The notes under the pieces are model-generated. The model did no database searches. It saw only the letters and a list, made by a program, of their open reading frames with translations, and was not told the DNA's origin. DNA of 64,000 bases, from NCBI GenBank assembly GCA_009733575.1, contig ML769403.1, positions 248,001 to 312,000 on the forward strand, written 5' to 3'. The stretch comes from Gymnopus androsaceus JB14 (Eukaryota; Basidiomycota; Agaricomycetes; Agaricales; Omphalotaceae). Position 1 is the stretch's first letter. Each line of letters starts with the position of its first letter. The position numbers and the translations under genes are program-made. Of this stretch, positions 11,282 to 24,839 are shown in pieces.

Positions 11282-13871
11282 TCACGAAACGCGCGCCTTC
11301 TTAACATCTCGTCCGAGATCAGTTGTACCAGGGGAGGACGCTCGGGTTTGCGTAGCTGAAGACGACTGCGAAGATTGAACATGGATCCCAAGCTGTTTCT
11401 CGAAATCGGAAAGCCATTTCCCACCCTCCGCGCCAGAGAATAACCACACATGGCTACGAACAACAGCCCAGTCAGTGAAAAAGAGAAACACGAGAAAGCG
11501 ATTTACTCGCCTGTTTCCCACTCTACGAGGCTCCTGAGGACATTCTTCCCCTTCCTCCTCCATCCCAGATGATGGTCGCTTTTTGAGGTTCCCTCGCGGA
11601 GGCTGTAAACGTCCGGTGGAGGGTGGCGGAGATGCAGGTAATGTTGGTGGAGGTAGGTCCCATTCGAGCTCAGCGCATAGTTGTACTACAATGTCGTCGG
11701 CGTTTCCCAAAAGAACAATCTGGCATACGAACGTTTGAGTATCCAGTTGGGCGGAAAAAGCAGCAGCAGCTCACATCAGGATTTATATGTCTGATTGGAG
11801 TTTTGTTGATTAAGATCTAAACAAAACGTTAACCAACTGTAGCAACAATGATACTGAGATGGTTCTTCACCTGTGGAACAGAATGCGGTAGATGGGCTTT
11901 TACGAAATCAGTGATGAAAGTGAAGGAAACTTATAGGAAGACTCACACAAGATATCCGCGACAGGCGCAACCTTCAAAGAGGTAGCCAATGACGAGTAGT
12001 AAGATCAACCTTTTCTCGGTCTTCCTCCAGCGAAGTGATCAAAGTCGTCAGTCAATTTTTCACCGAAAAATGTGATATCGGGCTGTGAAGACATTAAATA
12101 TTTACATCCCCGTTGAAAACCGTCAGAGCCTACCTTCATTATACCCGGAGGATACGTGGGAGCGTCACTTTCATCTTCACAATCACTGTCCCATTCGCCT
12201 TTTGCCTTTTTCTTGCTCTGTTTCTTGCCATTCTTCTGTGCTGACGACGGTGGATTCGGTGGATTGCACACAGGACACAACGGTACCTTCCGACGCATGA
12301 TTTCGGATTCGATCTCGTTACCCGGTACCCGTCTGCGGCAGAGCAAACAGCTTGCAGTGGCAAAAGAACCATGACACTGCAAAACCTGCTTGACGCCAGC
12401 GACGGTTTCCAAAGTGTCTATGTTTTGCGTGTAATTCTATACAACGGTAAGAATGGACTGGATTTGACGAGTGAGCACCTTACACGAAGGAGCTAGAGAT
12501 GTCATCAGATTAGCGAGGAGATGCAAGGCAGAGAACCTACCTGGCCCTTATCTTCAACGAGTTTGATGAAACGATGGCAAGGGGAAGGTACAAAATTCGA
12601 GGGGTATATCTGACTGTCGCGACGTATAAATGAGCGAAATAGCTAGAAGGAACATAATCGCATACCTAGCAAATGAACTGTGCGCACCCATTAAGCTTTC
12701 AAACCGGGCAACACGCATTTATGTCAGACTTACTAAAATACTATACCGGAAAGTGAGCAAATGGATATAAACGGATTCGGACATAAATACCAGATGGATT
12801 TTCACGGAAATAATTTATATCGAACCTGTTAGTATATAGATGTCAGCGCCTCTTGTGAATGATAACGAGAAGTACATGCATTTGCTGGGGATCGTCCAAC
12901 TCATAACCACCCAACTGTGCGTATAACCCATTACGGGACCTGAAATCGGGGATTCCACAGGAAACGCCTAGGATTCGGGAAAATATCAGGAACTGGGCGC
13001 ACAAAATGGAAAGGGTACACACTTATACCAGCGCCTGTGAGAATTAGCATTCGTTTACTGTTCCGAATCAATTCGACCGCATCCGATATCGTGTTATACT
13101 GAGGGAGCTTCTCTCGCAGTCGAAGTCTAATAACCAGTATCAGTACCGTAGAATCGTGGAGATTGGGGTTACAGACTCTTTCCACATGGCCACCCGAAGA
13201 AAGTAGTATAACGTTGGATTGCTTCTGTTCTGAAGTTCCGGACACTATGGGCACAAATTTAGTCACAGAACCAAGTAAGCGAAGATTCCACATACCAGGT
13301 TGATTCCGAATACTAAAAGTAATTTTGGTATCGGTATTGCACGGTTTATCGCATACATGCGTACAAAATGACCCATCCCTTCATTTTGACAATGAGAGAA
13401 GGCTAGGAGGACAGGTAATAAGCTGACCTCGCTCTTTAAGGCAACCTAGCATCTCTTTGATCTCCTGCTTGGTCCAGGTTTCTGTCTAACTTGTCAGTCA
13501 CAACCAAGGGAAATATGTATGCCTATACCATCATGCACATTGTTGTTGAACAGTGCAGATATATCGAGGTCCTCATCATGATCGTTATGCAACAAGTGTT
13601 CTTGTCTTGACTAGCCACTCGTCATCTTCGCTCTCTACATCTGGTGTCTCGTCCACGACATTCGTCGGTTCCCTGTCCGAAATTAATTGTATAAGCTCTT
13701 GTATGGTTTCCGGATCGACCTCGACATCTTCCGCAGCTTCAAGGAACGCTTGACTTGTAGGAGAAGCAAATCTGGCTGATACGCGTTGCTGGGCCCTGGG
13801 ACTGGTGCAAGATTCAAATTCGGAGTGCGCTCATAAGTGTGAACGAGCTGTGAAGAAGCTTGACCGTTCAT
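11282..13871 (-). CDS. Class I sirtuin, NAD-dependent protein deacetylase (Sir2/Hst family)
   Basis: Removes acetyl groups from histone or other lysines using NAD+; Sir2-type members silence chromatin. An acidic N-terminal region ([18 protein letters not shown], then DVESEDDEW) precedes the catalytic core. The core has LILTGAGIS split by an intron from [16 protein letters not shown], then [20 protein letters not shown] and [11 protein letters not shown], where His is catalytic. Zinc ligands are CLLC and CPVC, separated by a longer acidic/Lys-rich insert ([15 protein letters not shown]) before [10 protein letters not shown]. The C-terminal part contains [20 protein letters not shown] and a variable Pro/Ser-rich tail ending at 11282. 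Introns are short and numerous. The insertion after the second zinc pair and the tail resemble fungal Sir2 more than Hst2, but the assignment within class I is uncertain. The first exon (MNGQASSQ from 13871) is provisional. Confidence 0.88.
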
Positions 13872-14351
13872 AAGGACCTCGTGGTTTAAAGTCAGAATGG
13901 TTCAATGTTTGCTTTGTCTTTGTGGACTGGCTAATGTTACTACATAATCATATCTAATGAACGAGTTTTTTTCACCAACTTTCACCAACTTCTCTCACCT
14001 TCTTCAATCTAACTTTTTTTCATCTCAGAGCATTCCAACTTCAAGCCGATTCCAAGCCTGCTGTCTATTTTTTGCGCGCACACAGCACTGGACACTGCCT
14101 TATCCCTGCCTTATCGGCAAAATAAAATGATATCCATCCGTTTAATATCAGCCGTGATGGCCGCATCTGATTTCCGATATATAATATATAGTCGGTGAAC
14201 CAGGGCCCGTTTTCTGTTTCTCTCATCGTGCTGGTCACTTCCCCCCCCCAAGACTAAAGAAATCCCGAAACCTGCTGGACAGGCTCCGCGCAACACATTC
14301 TAATCAACTCGATTCTTCCATTCCATTGTTCCTCATACATACAGCTCTGAA
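13872..14351. promoter_or_regulatory. Shared divergent promoter region
   Basis: About 480 bases between the head-to-head sirtuin and Ser/Ala-rich genes. A short direct repeat (TTTCACCAACT twice near 13970-13990) and pyrimidine-rich tracts upstream of 14352 are visible. No gene is seen here. Confidence 0.4.
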
Positions 14352-15603
14352 ATGGCCAAGTCAACTGGGACTAGTCCGCATCGCGCTGGGCTTAATGCTC
14401 GTAATGACACTCCTTACATTTTCTCTTTCTATGCCAATGTGAGTACTGTTGACACCTTTTTTCTGCTGTTTTCCTAACGTCTTCAAACAGCGATCCCTCA
14501 TCTGGAGGAGGAGCAGAAACGTCGCTGTGAGTACAAAAAAAAATTCTCATGTCGTATGCCTTATACTCATTCACCTCCAGTAGCAATAAGCCCCCAGCGT
14601 AAAGAAGCCTTTTCCATCGCTCATCTCCCCGTGCACTTACACTTTCATTCATAGCACCAAAGCCCAAGCGGCTCTTGGCAACCAGGTGGCTTCCACTGAA
14701 ACGTGAGTTGCCGCATTCTGTTTCATCGAGCGTATTTTCATTCTACTCTCGGACAGCTCCACATCTGTCTCGGAGAGTGTGACCGACACCACCACCGTTT
14801 CGACCGAGAGTAGTTCCTCGTCTTCTGCCTCGGAATCTGGTTCCAAATCCAAACCCACATCTGGTGCTGAGTCCTCCGCCCAGTCCACCAGCAACTCTAC
14901 CTCCACAGAGACTGAGCAGAAGAAAACTTCTTCCGAGTCTGAGAAGTCAACTTCAAGGTGTGTACACAGTATTATCTCTCCAGTTGCCGTTATTCACTCA
15001 ACCTACAGCAGTGCCGCCTCGGGTTCCTCTGCTGGGTCGTCTTCCGGCGCCTCCTCTGCTGCAAGTGCTGCTTCTGCGTCCTCGTCCTCTGGAGAGTCTG
15101 CAAGCGCCGCCGCCTCTGCCTCCTCGTCCGCTGAAGGGGCTGCCGGCGCCTCCTCTGCATCTTCGTCTTCTGCCAGTTCTTCAGACTCGCATTCGTAAGT
15201 ACATAATATTTCAGCAGTTCCCATTTTCTCATCATGGCATGACAGCTCTGCCGAGTCCTCAAAGTCATCTTCCTCATCATCCTCTTCCGAGAACGCACCA
15301 CCGCCTGAAAAGCCCAAAGGTAAAGGTGGTGAAAAGAAGGAGGGTAAAGATGACAAGAAGAAGGCCAAACCCTACAAGGACTCGTCATCGGAGGTGGCAG
15401 AAGCCGTTGATAAGCTGTTTTTCAAATCGACAAGCAAACACCCTAAGGACCGTGCTGGAGAGCTCTCCAAGCTGATTGGTGAGAAATGCCACCAGATGAG
15501 GACGAAGGGCTTCTGGAAGGACTTTGGTGCAGGACTCAAGAAGAGCTTGTCTGTCATACCGTTGGTGATTGAGGCGATTGTGTTGACGGCTAGGCATGGC
15601 TGA
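14352..15603 (+). CDS. Ser/Ala-rich low-complexity protein with conserved-looking helical C-terminus
   Basis: Start MAKSTGTSPHRAGLNARND is followed by a chain of short exons. The middle is an almost pure Ser/Ala/Glu/Thr tract (about 14740-15300) interrupted by small introns near 14703, 14957 and 15196. A Lys-rich hinge (KPKGKGGEKKEGKDDKK) leads to a C-terminal globular-looking segment of about 75 residues. It includes EVAEAVDKLFFKSTSKH and GFWKDFGAGLKKSLSVIP, and ends ARHG at 15603. The low-complexity tract recalls nucleolar SRP40/Nopp140 proteins, but the SRP40 C-terminal motif is absent, so I do not assign that function. No signal peptide or convincing membrane segment is seen. The C-terminal domain is unknown to me. 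Confidence 0.65.
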
Positions 15604-16743
15604 ACATGCGTAAGTACGTACGTGTAGTGTATGTTGAAGGTTCAATGGATGACGGTTGGTCGATGTTGATTGTTGAAAAATCTTTCTTGGGTGAAGTGAA
15701 ACTGAACTCGTCGCAGTCTCGCTTCGGTAACACCGGAGTCAGGACTTTCCAAATTCCGTTAAGTAGTTCGAACGTTTCATTCATGAATTCTAGGACCGCC
15801 GGCGGCAACGGGGTGATGAAACTGCAGGGATTTCAATCTGTGTTTCCATTAGGAGCCAATTCAATGACCAAGCCAATTGGATACGGTTGCTCTGGACAGG
15901 GATCCAGCAGACTCAGTCGCCCTTCTATTGTTTTGGTGGTCTACTTTTGAACAAGCTTCGGAGTATGCAGTCCTTGGTGTACGCATTCCAAGTTACGCTT
16001 CACTAAACATTTCCAAGGTGACGACGCACCCAATAACGCTCTTGGTACAAACGCCTGTGACTCTACCACTGCATGATTGTCGGGGTTTTGCTTGCTATCC
16101 AAGCAAAGGGTTATCCTGGACGGTAGCGAGGTCTGAAGTTTCGTGTGCCATCTTGTATTTTGCTGACATTGCAAATTGTATGTACTATGTACTATGGTCT
16201 GTTGTCACCCAACAGTGGTATGGGACCTTCGCTATCTCCGTTGGTACAAGCTCTCACATCCTTCATCTTGTACGTCAATTGCTTTATCTCTTTTTTCTGA
16301 CTCCAGATACACACTAGGACCTGGTCGTGAAATGGAAGTGAATGGATTATTAGTAGAAGGAATTGGGCGCGATATTTGTCTTTGGACTCTACAGTACTTG
16401 AACGAATAAATTAGGTAAAAACTAGCTATATTTGAATGAAACGGACGCGAAAAACCATCAAGTTGCGCGTAGGCTCGTCAGCTCGAGGTGATTTCATCCA
16501 AGTGACAAGTTTAACAAACTCAACGCGATTTCGTGGCTCGCCACTCGAGATAAACCTCGATTTGAGGTAGGCGGGAACGGTCAGCTTCAAAAATTTTTAA
16601 ATTCAGAAATTTATTTCAAAATCCCGGCCACCCGGGGTCCCATCCGAGGCACGGGAGCTGGGAATCAGATAATCAATGTACTCAACTTACAGAATGCAAT
16701 AAATGAGCGTATATTGTAAGGAGTGCAGAAAATACTTGAAGGT
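15604..16743. other. Intergenic, no supported gene
   Basis: Open frames here (for example 15606-15950 and 15877-16317 on the plus strand) are short, lack motifs and do not join by plausible introns. Presumed 3' UTR of the Ser/Ala-rich gene, then non-coding sequence. Confidence 0.35.
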
Positions 16744-16983
16744 CTATCCACGGATGGGGTCATAGCGCCCACGAATGCGACGAGGACTGTCAATCGGAGC
16801 CAAATCATCCTCCTCCGCAATCAACTCGCTAAGGCTCATGGCTTCAGACAACGCCGCAGGTGTGCTCTTTGATAAAGCCATTGATTCCTTCCTTGCCGTG
16901 ATCACCGCTTCCAGTGCCAGAATACCCAGTGAGTTATCGGGCATATAAAGAATTAATGCTAACGAAGTCTGCTGGGCATCCAA
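16744..16983 (-). CDS. Small hypothetical protein or last exon
   Basis: An open frame of 79 codons whose product is protein-like: helical and Ala/Leu-rich (LGILALEAVITARKESMAL), then acidic (SELIAEEDDLAPID) and ending RGRYDPIRG. I do not recognise a family. It might be the final exon of a longer gene whose 5' exons (16984-17400) I cannot identify, or a chance frame. Confidence 0.25.
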   Translation of the reverse strand: MDAQQTSLALILYMPDNSLGILALEAVITARKESMALSKSTPAALSEAMSLSELIAEEDDLAPIDSPRRIRGRYDPIRG

Positions 16984-18268
16984 TCAAATGATAAATCGTA
17001 CAGTGTTGGGGATGAAATGAATTGTGATAAGTAAGGTGTGGTGATATCAGTTATACTGAGACGATAGCATAGTAGAATATATTCAAGAGTGGATCATTTT
17101 GCATTGAGGAGAGAGCGGAATGAGTTTGTAGTCGGAACGCACAGCATTCTAGGATTGAGGGAGTTGTGGTGGTAATGCCGTGGGCACGTAGCATCGAAGT
17201 AATTGTATACATTGTTTGGGATTACGCGTCGTTAGTGCCCCAAGATGGTGAGTGATGAGTCGGCGTGACAGTACTTCATAAGGGGATTCGTCATGAGGAG
17301 TTGTTGCAAGTAATAGGACGACATGGTGGTTAAACCACAGTTGATCAAAGAAAAGCAATAACGCGCACCAGAAACCGCTGCCAATCCTACCGACAATCTT
17401 CAACGAACTACTTTCCAGAAGAGAGCAACTGAATGGGGAGAGAAGGTGTGAAATGAGAGTAGTGACAAGTTACAGATCAGGTTCCTTCAAGAGCCGCCAT
17501 AAGTTTCAACCATAGAGAAAAACAAATCGGGGATGTGTATTCATGGAATGGAGAGAATGAGGCGCTGTAGCCCTATGCGAGGAATGGATACTATAATAGA
17601 TTGTTTGGTTAGTATATAAAGGTCTAGAGTCGACAAGAATTGCCCCCCGAACCGGCCGTTCCAGTTGTTTCACCACCCTTGAGTTCAAGGCCGGGCCCTT
17701 GGAATGAAGCCCGACCTCTAATCCCTTCAAAACGGCTGTCCAACCGTACTAAACTTGTTTGGAGGCATGAAGGAAGGCTTACCAGAAGTAAGGAGCCACC
17801 ATTGTGGCGGTGGTTCGCATAGTATGAGTTGGTTTGAATCAACAAACACGAACGCCACAGCAAGGCGCGCCCAGTGACGTGACAATCCGCGCAAATCCAT
17901 CAATTCTATGGCCCGGAAAACCTCAGGTGGCTGGGGTTTCAAAATCATTTTTCAAATTTAAAATTATTTGAAGCTGGCAGTTCCCGCCTACCGCACTCGA
18001 TTTAGCAAGGATTCGGCGCCTTCTCGTCGATAAGACCTTTGATGGTGAGCACCGGCCACTGAATACCTGAGTACTGAAACGAGGTCAAACTGAGAACGAC
18101 CGCAAAGCTAACGTTCAGTTCACGAAAGACTTTAGAAGGGATTTACAGCATATGCATATATTGTAGGGTAGGCATAAATGCATGGAGACTATGTGGTACA
18201 TTTACAAGTACAATGGGAGTAATAAACAAATCGAGGAAGAGAAATGAAAACGTCCACAGAAAACATGC
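16984..18268. other. Intergenic
   Basis: No gene supported; open frames are short and overlap on both strands without motifs. The part nearest 18268 is presumably the 3' UTR of the adjacent histone H3 gene. Confidence 0.35.
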
Positions 18269-18839
<571 letters not shown>

Positions 18840-19122
18840 TGCGAATTTAGTAGTGAAGAGTCTGAGTGGTGGAGATGGCGGTGGTAGTTTTGGTTGAAAC
18901 TGAAGATGGCTTTCGGAGTTGAAGGCCGGCTTATTTATACAAACGCGACGCGATCGGTGCACGTGATCGAGAAACGCGTTGAATGCAGTAAACAATAATT
19001 TCGACACAGCCACATTCCCGCACTATATAGCGTTCAGCTCGGATCTGCATCTTCAATCAGCGCCCCGTTGCTACTACACTCAACACTCCCAAAACTTCCA
19101 CCTCTTTTAACAACTATTAACG
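18840..19122. promoter_or_regulatory. Bidirectional H3-H4 promoter (copy 1)
   Basis: Short intergenic region between divergent H3 and H4. On the H3 side there is a TATA-like TATAAATAAG (minus strand, about 18930); on the H4 side ACTATATAG (about 19021). An E-box-like CACGTG lies between. The H3-proximal ~180 bases look identical to the inverted copy at 44395-44574, while the H4-proximal part has diverged. Confidence 0.75.
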
Positions 19123-19623
<501 letters not shown>

Positions 19624-20273
19624 TAATTTATTCCCTTTATTCTGTATCTCTTTGACAATAATCGCTTTTGTACCTCCTTTCGACGCCGTTCGCTGCCTTT
19701 CGCTAGTGATTCGGTCATCAGACATTTGAATGCTCTAAGTACTTAGACCCGATTCCCCTGCGAGAGCTTATTGAGCCAGTACTGAGTTCCAGAACCGCGT
19801 TCGTGGGGCTTCATTTCAGTCAGGAATAAGTTTGGTGATCTATTTATGGATCGTCCACAGGAGCCCACGTATGGTGGGAAGCTAGCGTATTCTTGAGCCC
19901 GTTCGTCGTTGTCCTCTCAAGTTGGGTAAGCGACCGAACTATTTACCATTGCGCTCTAACAAGAATTTAATGCTCAGGATTTCAAAGGCCACTAATATGG
20001 ACAAGGATTTTGCGAAGACACTCAGGCTCGTGAAGGAAACAATATCTATAACCTTTTCGATTATCTGAATGTAATTTTCATTAGCTCGATGATTCCATTC
20101 GCCTTGGCACAATTTCTGGGCATGGATGATCATGCTGCGTCTTTGACAGAACGGTAACCGGTGGAGGGGAAGAAATCGCATATTGCAACCATTCTACTGT
20201 TACATGGCTGAGAGTTGTTGTGTTGGCCGTCGTTCGCTGACCACCCTCGTGTCAGACTTCAAGCTATTGAGAT

Positions 20274-20710
20274 ACAGATTGTGTAGAGCTCGTGCGTTTG
20301 TCGCTGCAGCCAAGCTGTAACTCAGTCGTCGTGGACCTAGACCTCCAGCTCGGCCCATCTATTGAGTAGATCGTTTCTCCACAGATTGTGTAGAGCTCAT
20401 GCGTTCGTTGCTGCAACCGGGTTCAGTCCACGGGGACCCTAGACCTCTAGCTCGGCTAATCTATTGAGTAGATCGTTTCTCCACAGAGTGTGTAGAGCTC
20501 ATGCATTCGTTGCTGCAACTGGGCTTCAGTCATCGTGGACCTAGACCTCTAGCTCGGCCAATCTATTGAGTAGATCGTCGTTGCTCCACAAATTGTGTCG
20601 AGCTCATCGCTGCGATTGAGTTCAGAGTCGAGTCGCTTGTGTCTGATCTCCAACTCTTGAGTGGGTCATGGTTTCCGCACGGACTCCACAGATTGCGTAG
20701 AGGAGCTTAT
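20274..20710. repeat. Tandem repeat, ~105 bp unit, about four copies
   Basis: Units begin with ACAGATTGTGTAGAGCTC-like sequence at about 20274, 20381, 20483, 20588 and 20698 (spacing 102-110). They share CTAGACCTCTAGCTCGGC and CTATTGAGTAGATCG blocks. The first three are well matched and the last is degraded. No open frame runs through the array. Confidence 0.85.
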
Positions 20711-21239
20711 TATGGCTTGTATTCATTGGAGTTGTTTACTTTATTTTTGAACCGCTCACTTGGAGCCGCTCCTTCGTCTCAGCATTCTTTGTTATAATCA
20801 CCTCGAATCCTTATCCCTGGACCCTCCAGTATTTCCTCGATAATTCTACCGCCTCCCAGGCATGAATGAGTGGCGACAGTGCTGCATCTATGGCAGAGCT
20901 TGTATGTGTGTCTGATAAGTGGCCTCACTATTCCTTTGGCCTAGTCGAATCCTTTTAATTTCAGTCGTTGGCAGCAAAAACAATTACCGCACCAAAGTAA
21001 AGCGTTAAATGCAACCAAACTCGACGCCTCCAGTCTTCGTGCTCCGCAATTTCGTTGTCGCCGTAGAAAGAGTTTGTTGGCCCACAATCCATGCGGGTGG
21101 TTTTTAGCTGCCGAGTTGTAGAAGAATTATTACCGATAGGTGCCAGGAAACAAGTATACCTTCTTCCCCTTTATGTTCTCAAAATATTTTGGACCTTGTA
21201 GCTCCCGGAGACTGCTGCTTAATTTTTTAGGGATATTTG

Positions 21240-21345
21240 GATGAGTCGAGGAATACAAAGTACGTCGTCCTTCACTTTTTCAAATAATTTTACTTCAACT
21301 TCCTTTCCTTTCCTAGATATTCTGCGAACCTTACAACATGAACCT
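21240..21345 (-). repeat. Dispersed repeat family B fragment
   Basis: Shares GTACGTCGTCCTTCACTT and the following T-rich intron-like stretch ending in TAG|ATATT with segments near 39470-39650 and 41490-41640, in the opposite orientation. It looks like an exon-intron border from a decayed gene or element. Confidence 0.6.
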
Positions 21346-21989
21346 CAAGCCCAGCTGCCGTCTTTCTTCATCTTCATGCCGAAGTCGAATCTAGGATCTC
21401 GGGGTGCCCGGGAAATTAGTATGACCCCGCAATATCCATACGTCGGGATCCCTATGTGACTGGTTAACTCGCTCCAATCATATACAAAATCCAAGATTCC
21501 TTTTCAAGCTCTTCCCTATTCGGCTGTTGAACTTCTGTCAATTCGAAGGCTCTAGCATTATTTCCTGCAGCCTGTAGGAACTGAAGGACTAGCTATCTTT
21601 CAAGCTCCTGGTTCTACGTATCCTGGTTCTACGCGAAACGACAGCGCAGTCTTTTTTAACATCCTAGATACATTTCTTTCACAACGGCACCCCAGAGCTT
21701 ATGGAAACTTCTCTGCCTTGGCAGGAGCAAGGAAATTCACTGGAGGACAGTGTGCGACATCTGGATTCCAATAAATTCAACATGTATCTTTGGTAAGTAT
21801 TCTTTCATCGATAAGATCGTGCCATAATATGAAGAACCATTGAATCTAGGGACGTGGTTCGATACTAATGGTAGAAACGTTGGTTTAAACCCTCTGAAGG
21901 AGTATATAAGAGCACTGGGTCAAAACGATGCAACCCATCAATCTACCCGCGATCACCAACGCACAGTCCTCTTTATTTCCTTCTCAAAT

Positions 21990-22320
21990 ATGTGCCATAT
22001 TCTGAATACTTCAAATGCATATACACAATGTGATGATTTGGTCCGAATTAAACGCGAAAAGGCAAGTAATTATTCTTTCAGCCCACTGCTAGCGTTATCA
22101 TGCCAACAGTTTCGCTGCTTAGGTTGATTGCGGCTCTACTACCTGCGCTCACAGTAGGTCCCATAATCCACAATGGCACGACTGCGAGTTGAGCTGCATT
22201 CAGAGGTAAAACTCATTGACGTCGAGAGTCCAAATGCAGCACTTACTTATGATGCCCTTGATACATAGCATCGGTCGTGATCAAAACTTCACAGAGGCGA
22301 CATTGGACGGATTCTGTGAA
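21990..22320 (-). repeat. Dispersed repeat family A, degraded copy
   Basis: Contains the family A marks on the minus strand: a GGATTATGGGACC block, an ATCAACCTAA block and, beyond it, TTTAATTCGGACC. It is related to 24840-25255, 32395-32705 and 38380-38850. Strongly diverged. Confidence 0.5.
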
Positions 22321-24189
22321 ATGTGCTATTTAAGGGGTGAAGGGGGTGATGAGGCTCTCGGACCACAAGTAAAGATACAACGCCACTTTCTCAATTAGTA
22401 CGGTGAGATACATGAGCTCCAACTTAGTCTAAGCCCGATTTTCCTAGTAGTATAAGCGTATCTCTGTGGCCGAATGTACCCTAGCTTGCCCTAAAATGGT
22501 AGTAAGCGGGCCGCCGCAGAGCGCTATTAAGATTAATAATTAGTACACTTGAGTTTCTCTGTATGTTCATTGTTCAATAGTCTGCCTAGGATGCCTACTA
22601 GCTGTATTACCGCTGCTGAAAGGCAGTCTGTTAAATAGATAAGATGTCTAAAGGAGATAATAAATAACAGTACTTACGGTAAGAAGAATAAAGGAAAAGC
22701 ACACCTCAGTTAGAGCTCTAGGTAGCGTACAACCAAGGGAGTAAAATTCTGAGAAGAAATTCTCGAAGGCTAGGTGTTAATATTAGGTCTATAGACTATA
22801 ATTCGATCACCCGATCAACTAGGTAAGCCGAAACACAGGAAGTAAAGCAATCGTAAGTATATAAGGAAATGCCAAAGCGTGTCCTACCGTGCGGAGTACT
22901 TAACACAGTCTGCTTCGCAGTTGGCTGGCTGTTAAGATTACGTACTCGAAAGTTACTTGGAGCTGAGCTGAAAGTGATTTTTCGTCAGCTCTGTGAAGCT
23001 CAAGTTGCCACGCCTGTTCGTTTTCCTCGCCCATGATCAGCTATTATCCTCCCTCATGTTCAGCTTATTTACCTGCTTCTACCACCTCCTAAACATGTAA
23101 ATCTGTAACCTCCTCGCTTGTCTCAAGATAATTTTTTCATTAGCTCGAAGTTCTGTTGCCAACCGAGGTTGAAGGTTCGTTCATCCTTTCTTTGTTACTA
23201 TCATTCCGTGCTCAGTTCATCTACACCTTCTGGACATGGGTGAGCATGCTGCTTGGTAAAAAATCGGTGGGGGAAGCGGAAGAAGTCGCCTCTTTTAGCC
23301 TGCGGTCATTGGGGTCACTCTGAAGACTTCCGCGTCAGTGCCTAGAGCATACGCGACCGCACTGTTCTCACTGTCGCCAAGTTTAAGGGTCTAAAAATTC
23401 GCTTTTGTTAAACTTGCTTTGCAACGCCGTTGAATCACAGAATTTTTCTAAGCGGTGGACGAATTTTCTCGTCTTTTTCTTATTCAAAGCGGCGGTCTCA
23501 TGTTATTCCCCTTTGTCTGTTATTCTAAACACGTAGGCCGCCTAAAGCAGTCCCCTCTAGAGGATGTCGGAATAAATTCGAGAACGACAAGGATTTTACG
23601 AATTATACCGATCCTCTAGAGACCAAGCTACTAAACACATGTCAGTTTCTTATCTATGTGACTTAATGCTGGCGAACGTAGTAGTGCAACGTTAGCGGTG
23701 AATCGAAATGTTCCGCCGGGATTTTATGGATGGGTACAGATTGGAATCGTGGGGCTCCGCGCTGACGCGGGCGTAGTCGTAGACTCAATACAACCGACGT
23801 CTTGGCGCCGCACTTTGCCTGCATGAGCACGAGTCCCCAAGGCAATGTATGTCGGTTACGATATTGTAGTTCGAGAACCTTTTGATGATAAAGAGCGCTC
23901 TGACTGTTCATGATGAGGTTCAGATAAAAACGGCCAGAGGAAACGGAAGAGAGGAAGTGCTAAACACGGAGCGGGAGAGGGATAGACAAAGGACCCCGAA
24001 CTTCCAAAATAAGGAAAATTTCCAAATAGATCGACTGATACATTCTTTCCTACAATCTTCCCGACGATGATAACGGGCGGAAAAGTTTACCACTGAGTCT
24101 TCGTATACTATGTAGACAGTAGATAGGAATATTGGATGAATAGCGTTGGAACATCTACTTGCGCAGTCTTCTGAATCTCTGTTCTTGAA

Positions 24190-24345
24190 GGCGATAGATC
24201 CGCGAATCGATGCTTCCAGCCCAAATTGGGGTTAAAAAAACATCTTTGGACATAAGGTCGACTTCAGGTTTAAAAAATGAACTTTTATTCCGTTTAAGCT
24301 TTGAGAAAAAATTGTCAGAGTTTGAGGGACCGGGGTCCCACCACA
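24190..24345 (-). repeat. Dispersed repeat family C copy
   Basis: Read on the minus strand it starts GGGACCCCGG, contains CTTAAACGG, an AACCTGAAGT block and CCAAAGATGT, and ends at TCGATTCGCGGATC. The same order occurs at 42055-42205 and, more degraded, at 39970-40115. Confidence 0.7.
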
Positions 24346-24839
24346 ACTCCACACTTGACTCTCACCCTTTGTTCTGCGTAACTGGCTCCCCATTAGCGAC
24401 TAGTGACGTCGAAAGGAAGCTTCTCTTGGGGGAAACAAGCAAATTCGACGAATCAGTTGTTGGGAACCGTGGCGCCTACGAGTCCGAGTCAGTGCTCTTG
24501 AAAACGTTCTCGTGTCCTTCCATGTGAAGTCAGACACCCAAACTTCGCCCAGAGCGAATAGAGATATCTGTGCCTCCAAGTGTCAGCAGCCTTGGTACAG
24601 AATTCGAATCTAGTTAGGCCCGGGAGGGACAGCCTGAGGAATCTACAGACCTTCCTTGATGCTAGGATTCCTTTTAATCTTTTGATATGATGAAACCAAT
24701 CGTACAGTGAGCTTGCATTTAGTTTTTCGATTTGATGCTTAAATTAGTACTTAGTAGACCGTGAACTATATAAGTGAGGTGAGCCCTCAGCAGGTTCCAA
24801 GGACGAGTCCAGACATTTATTGTGAGCCCACCACCGAAA

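Noticed and set aside
14990..15388. Long minus-strand frames rich in Arg or Glu
   Set aside because: Shadows of the repetitive Ser/Ala codons of the plus-strand gene.
14352..15603. SRP40/Nopp140 orthologue
   Set aside because: The diagnostic C-terminal motif of that family is absent.
20274..20710. Possible CRISPR-like array
   Set aside because: Units are long tandem repeats without unique spacers, in a eukaryotic genome.
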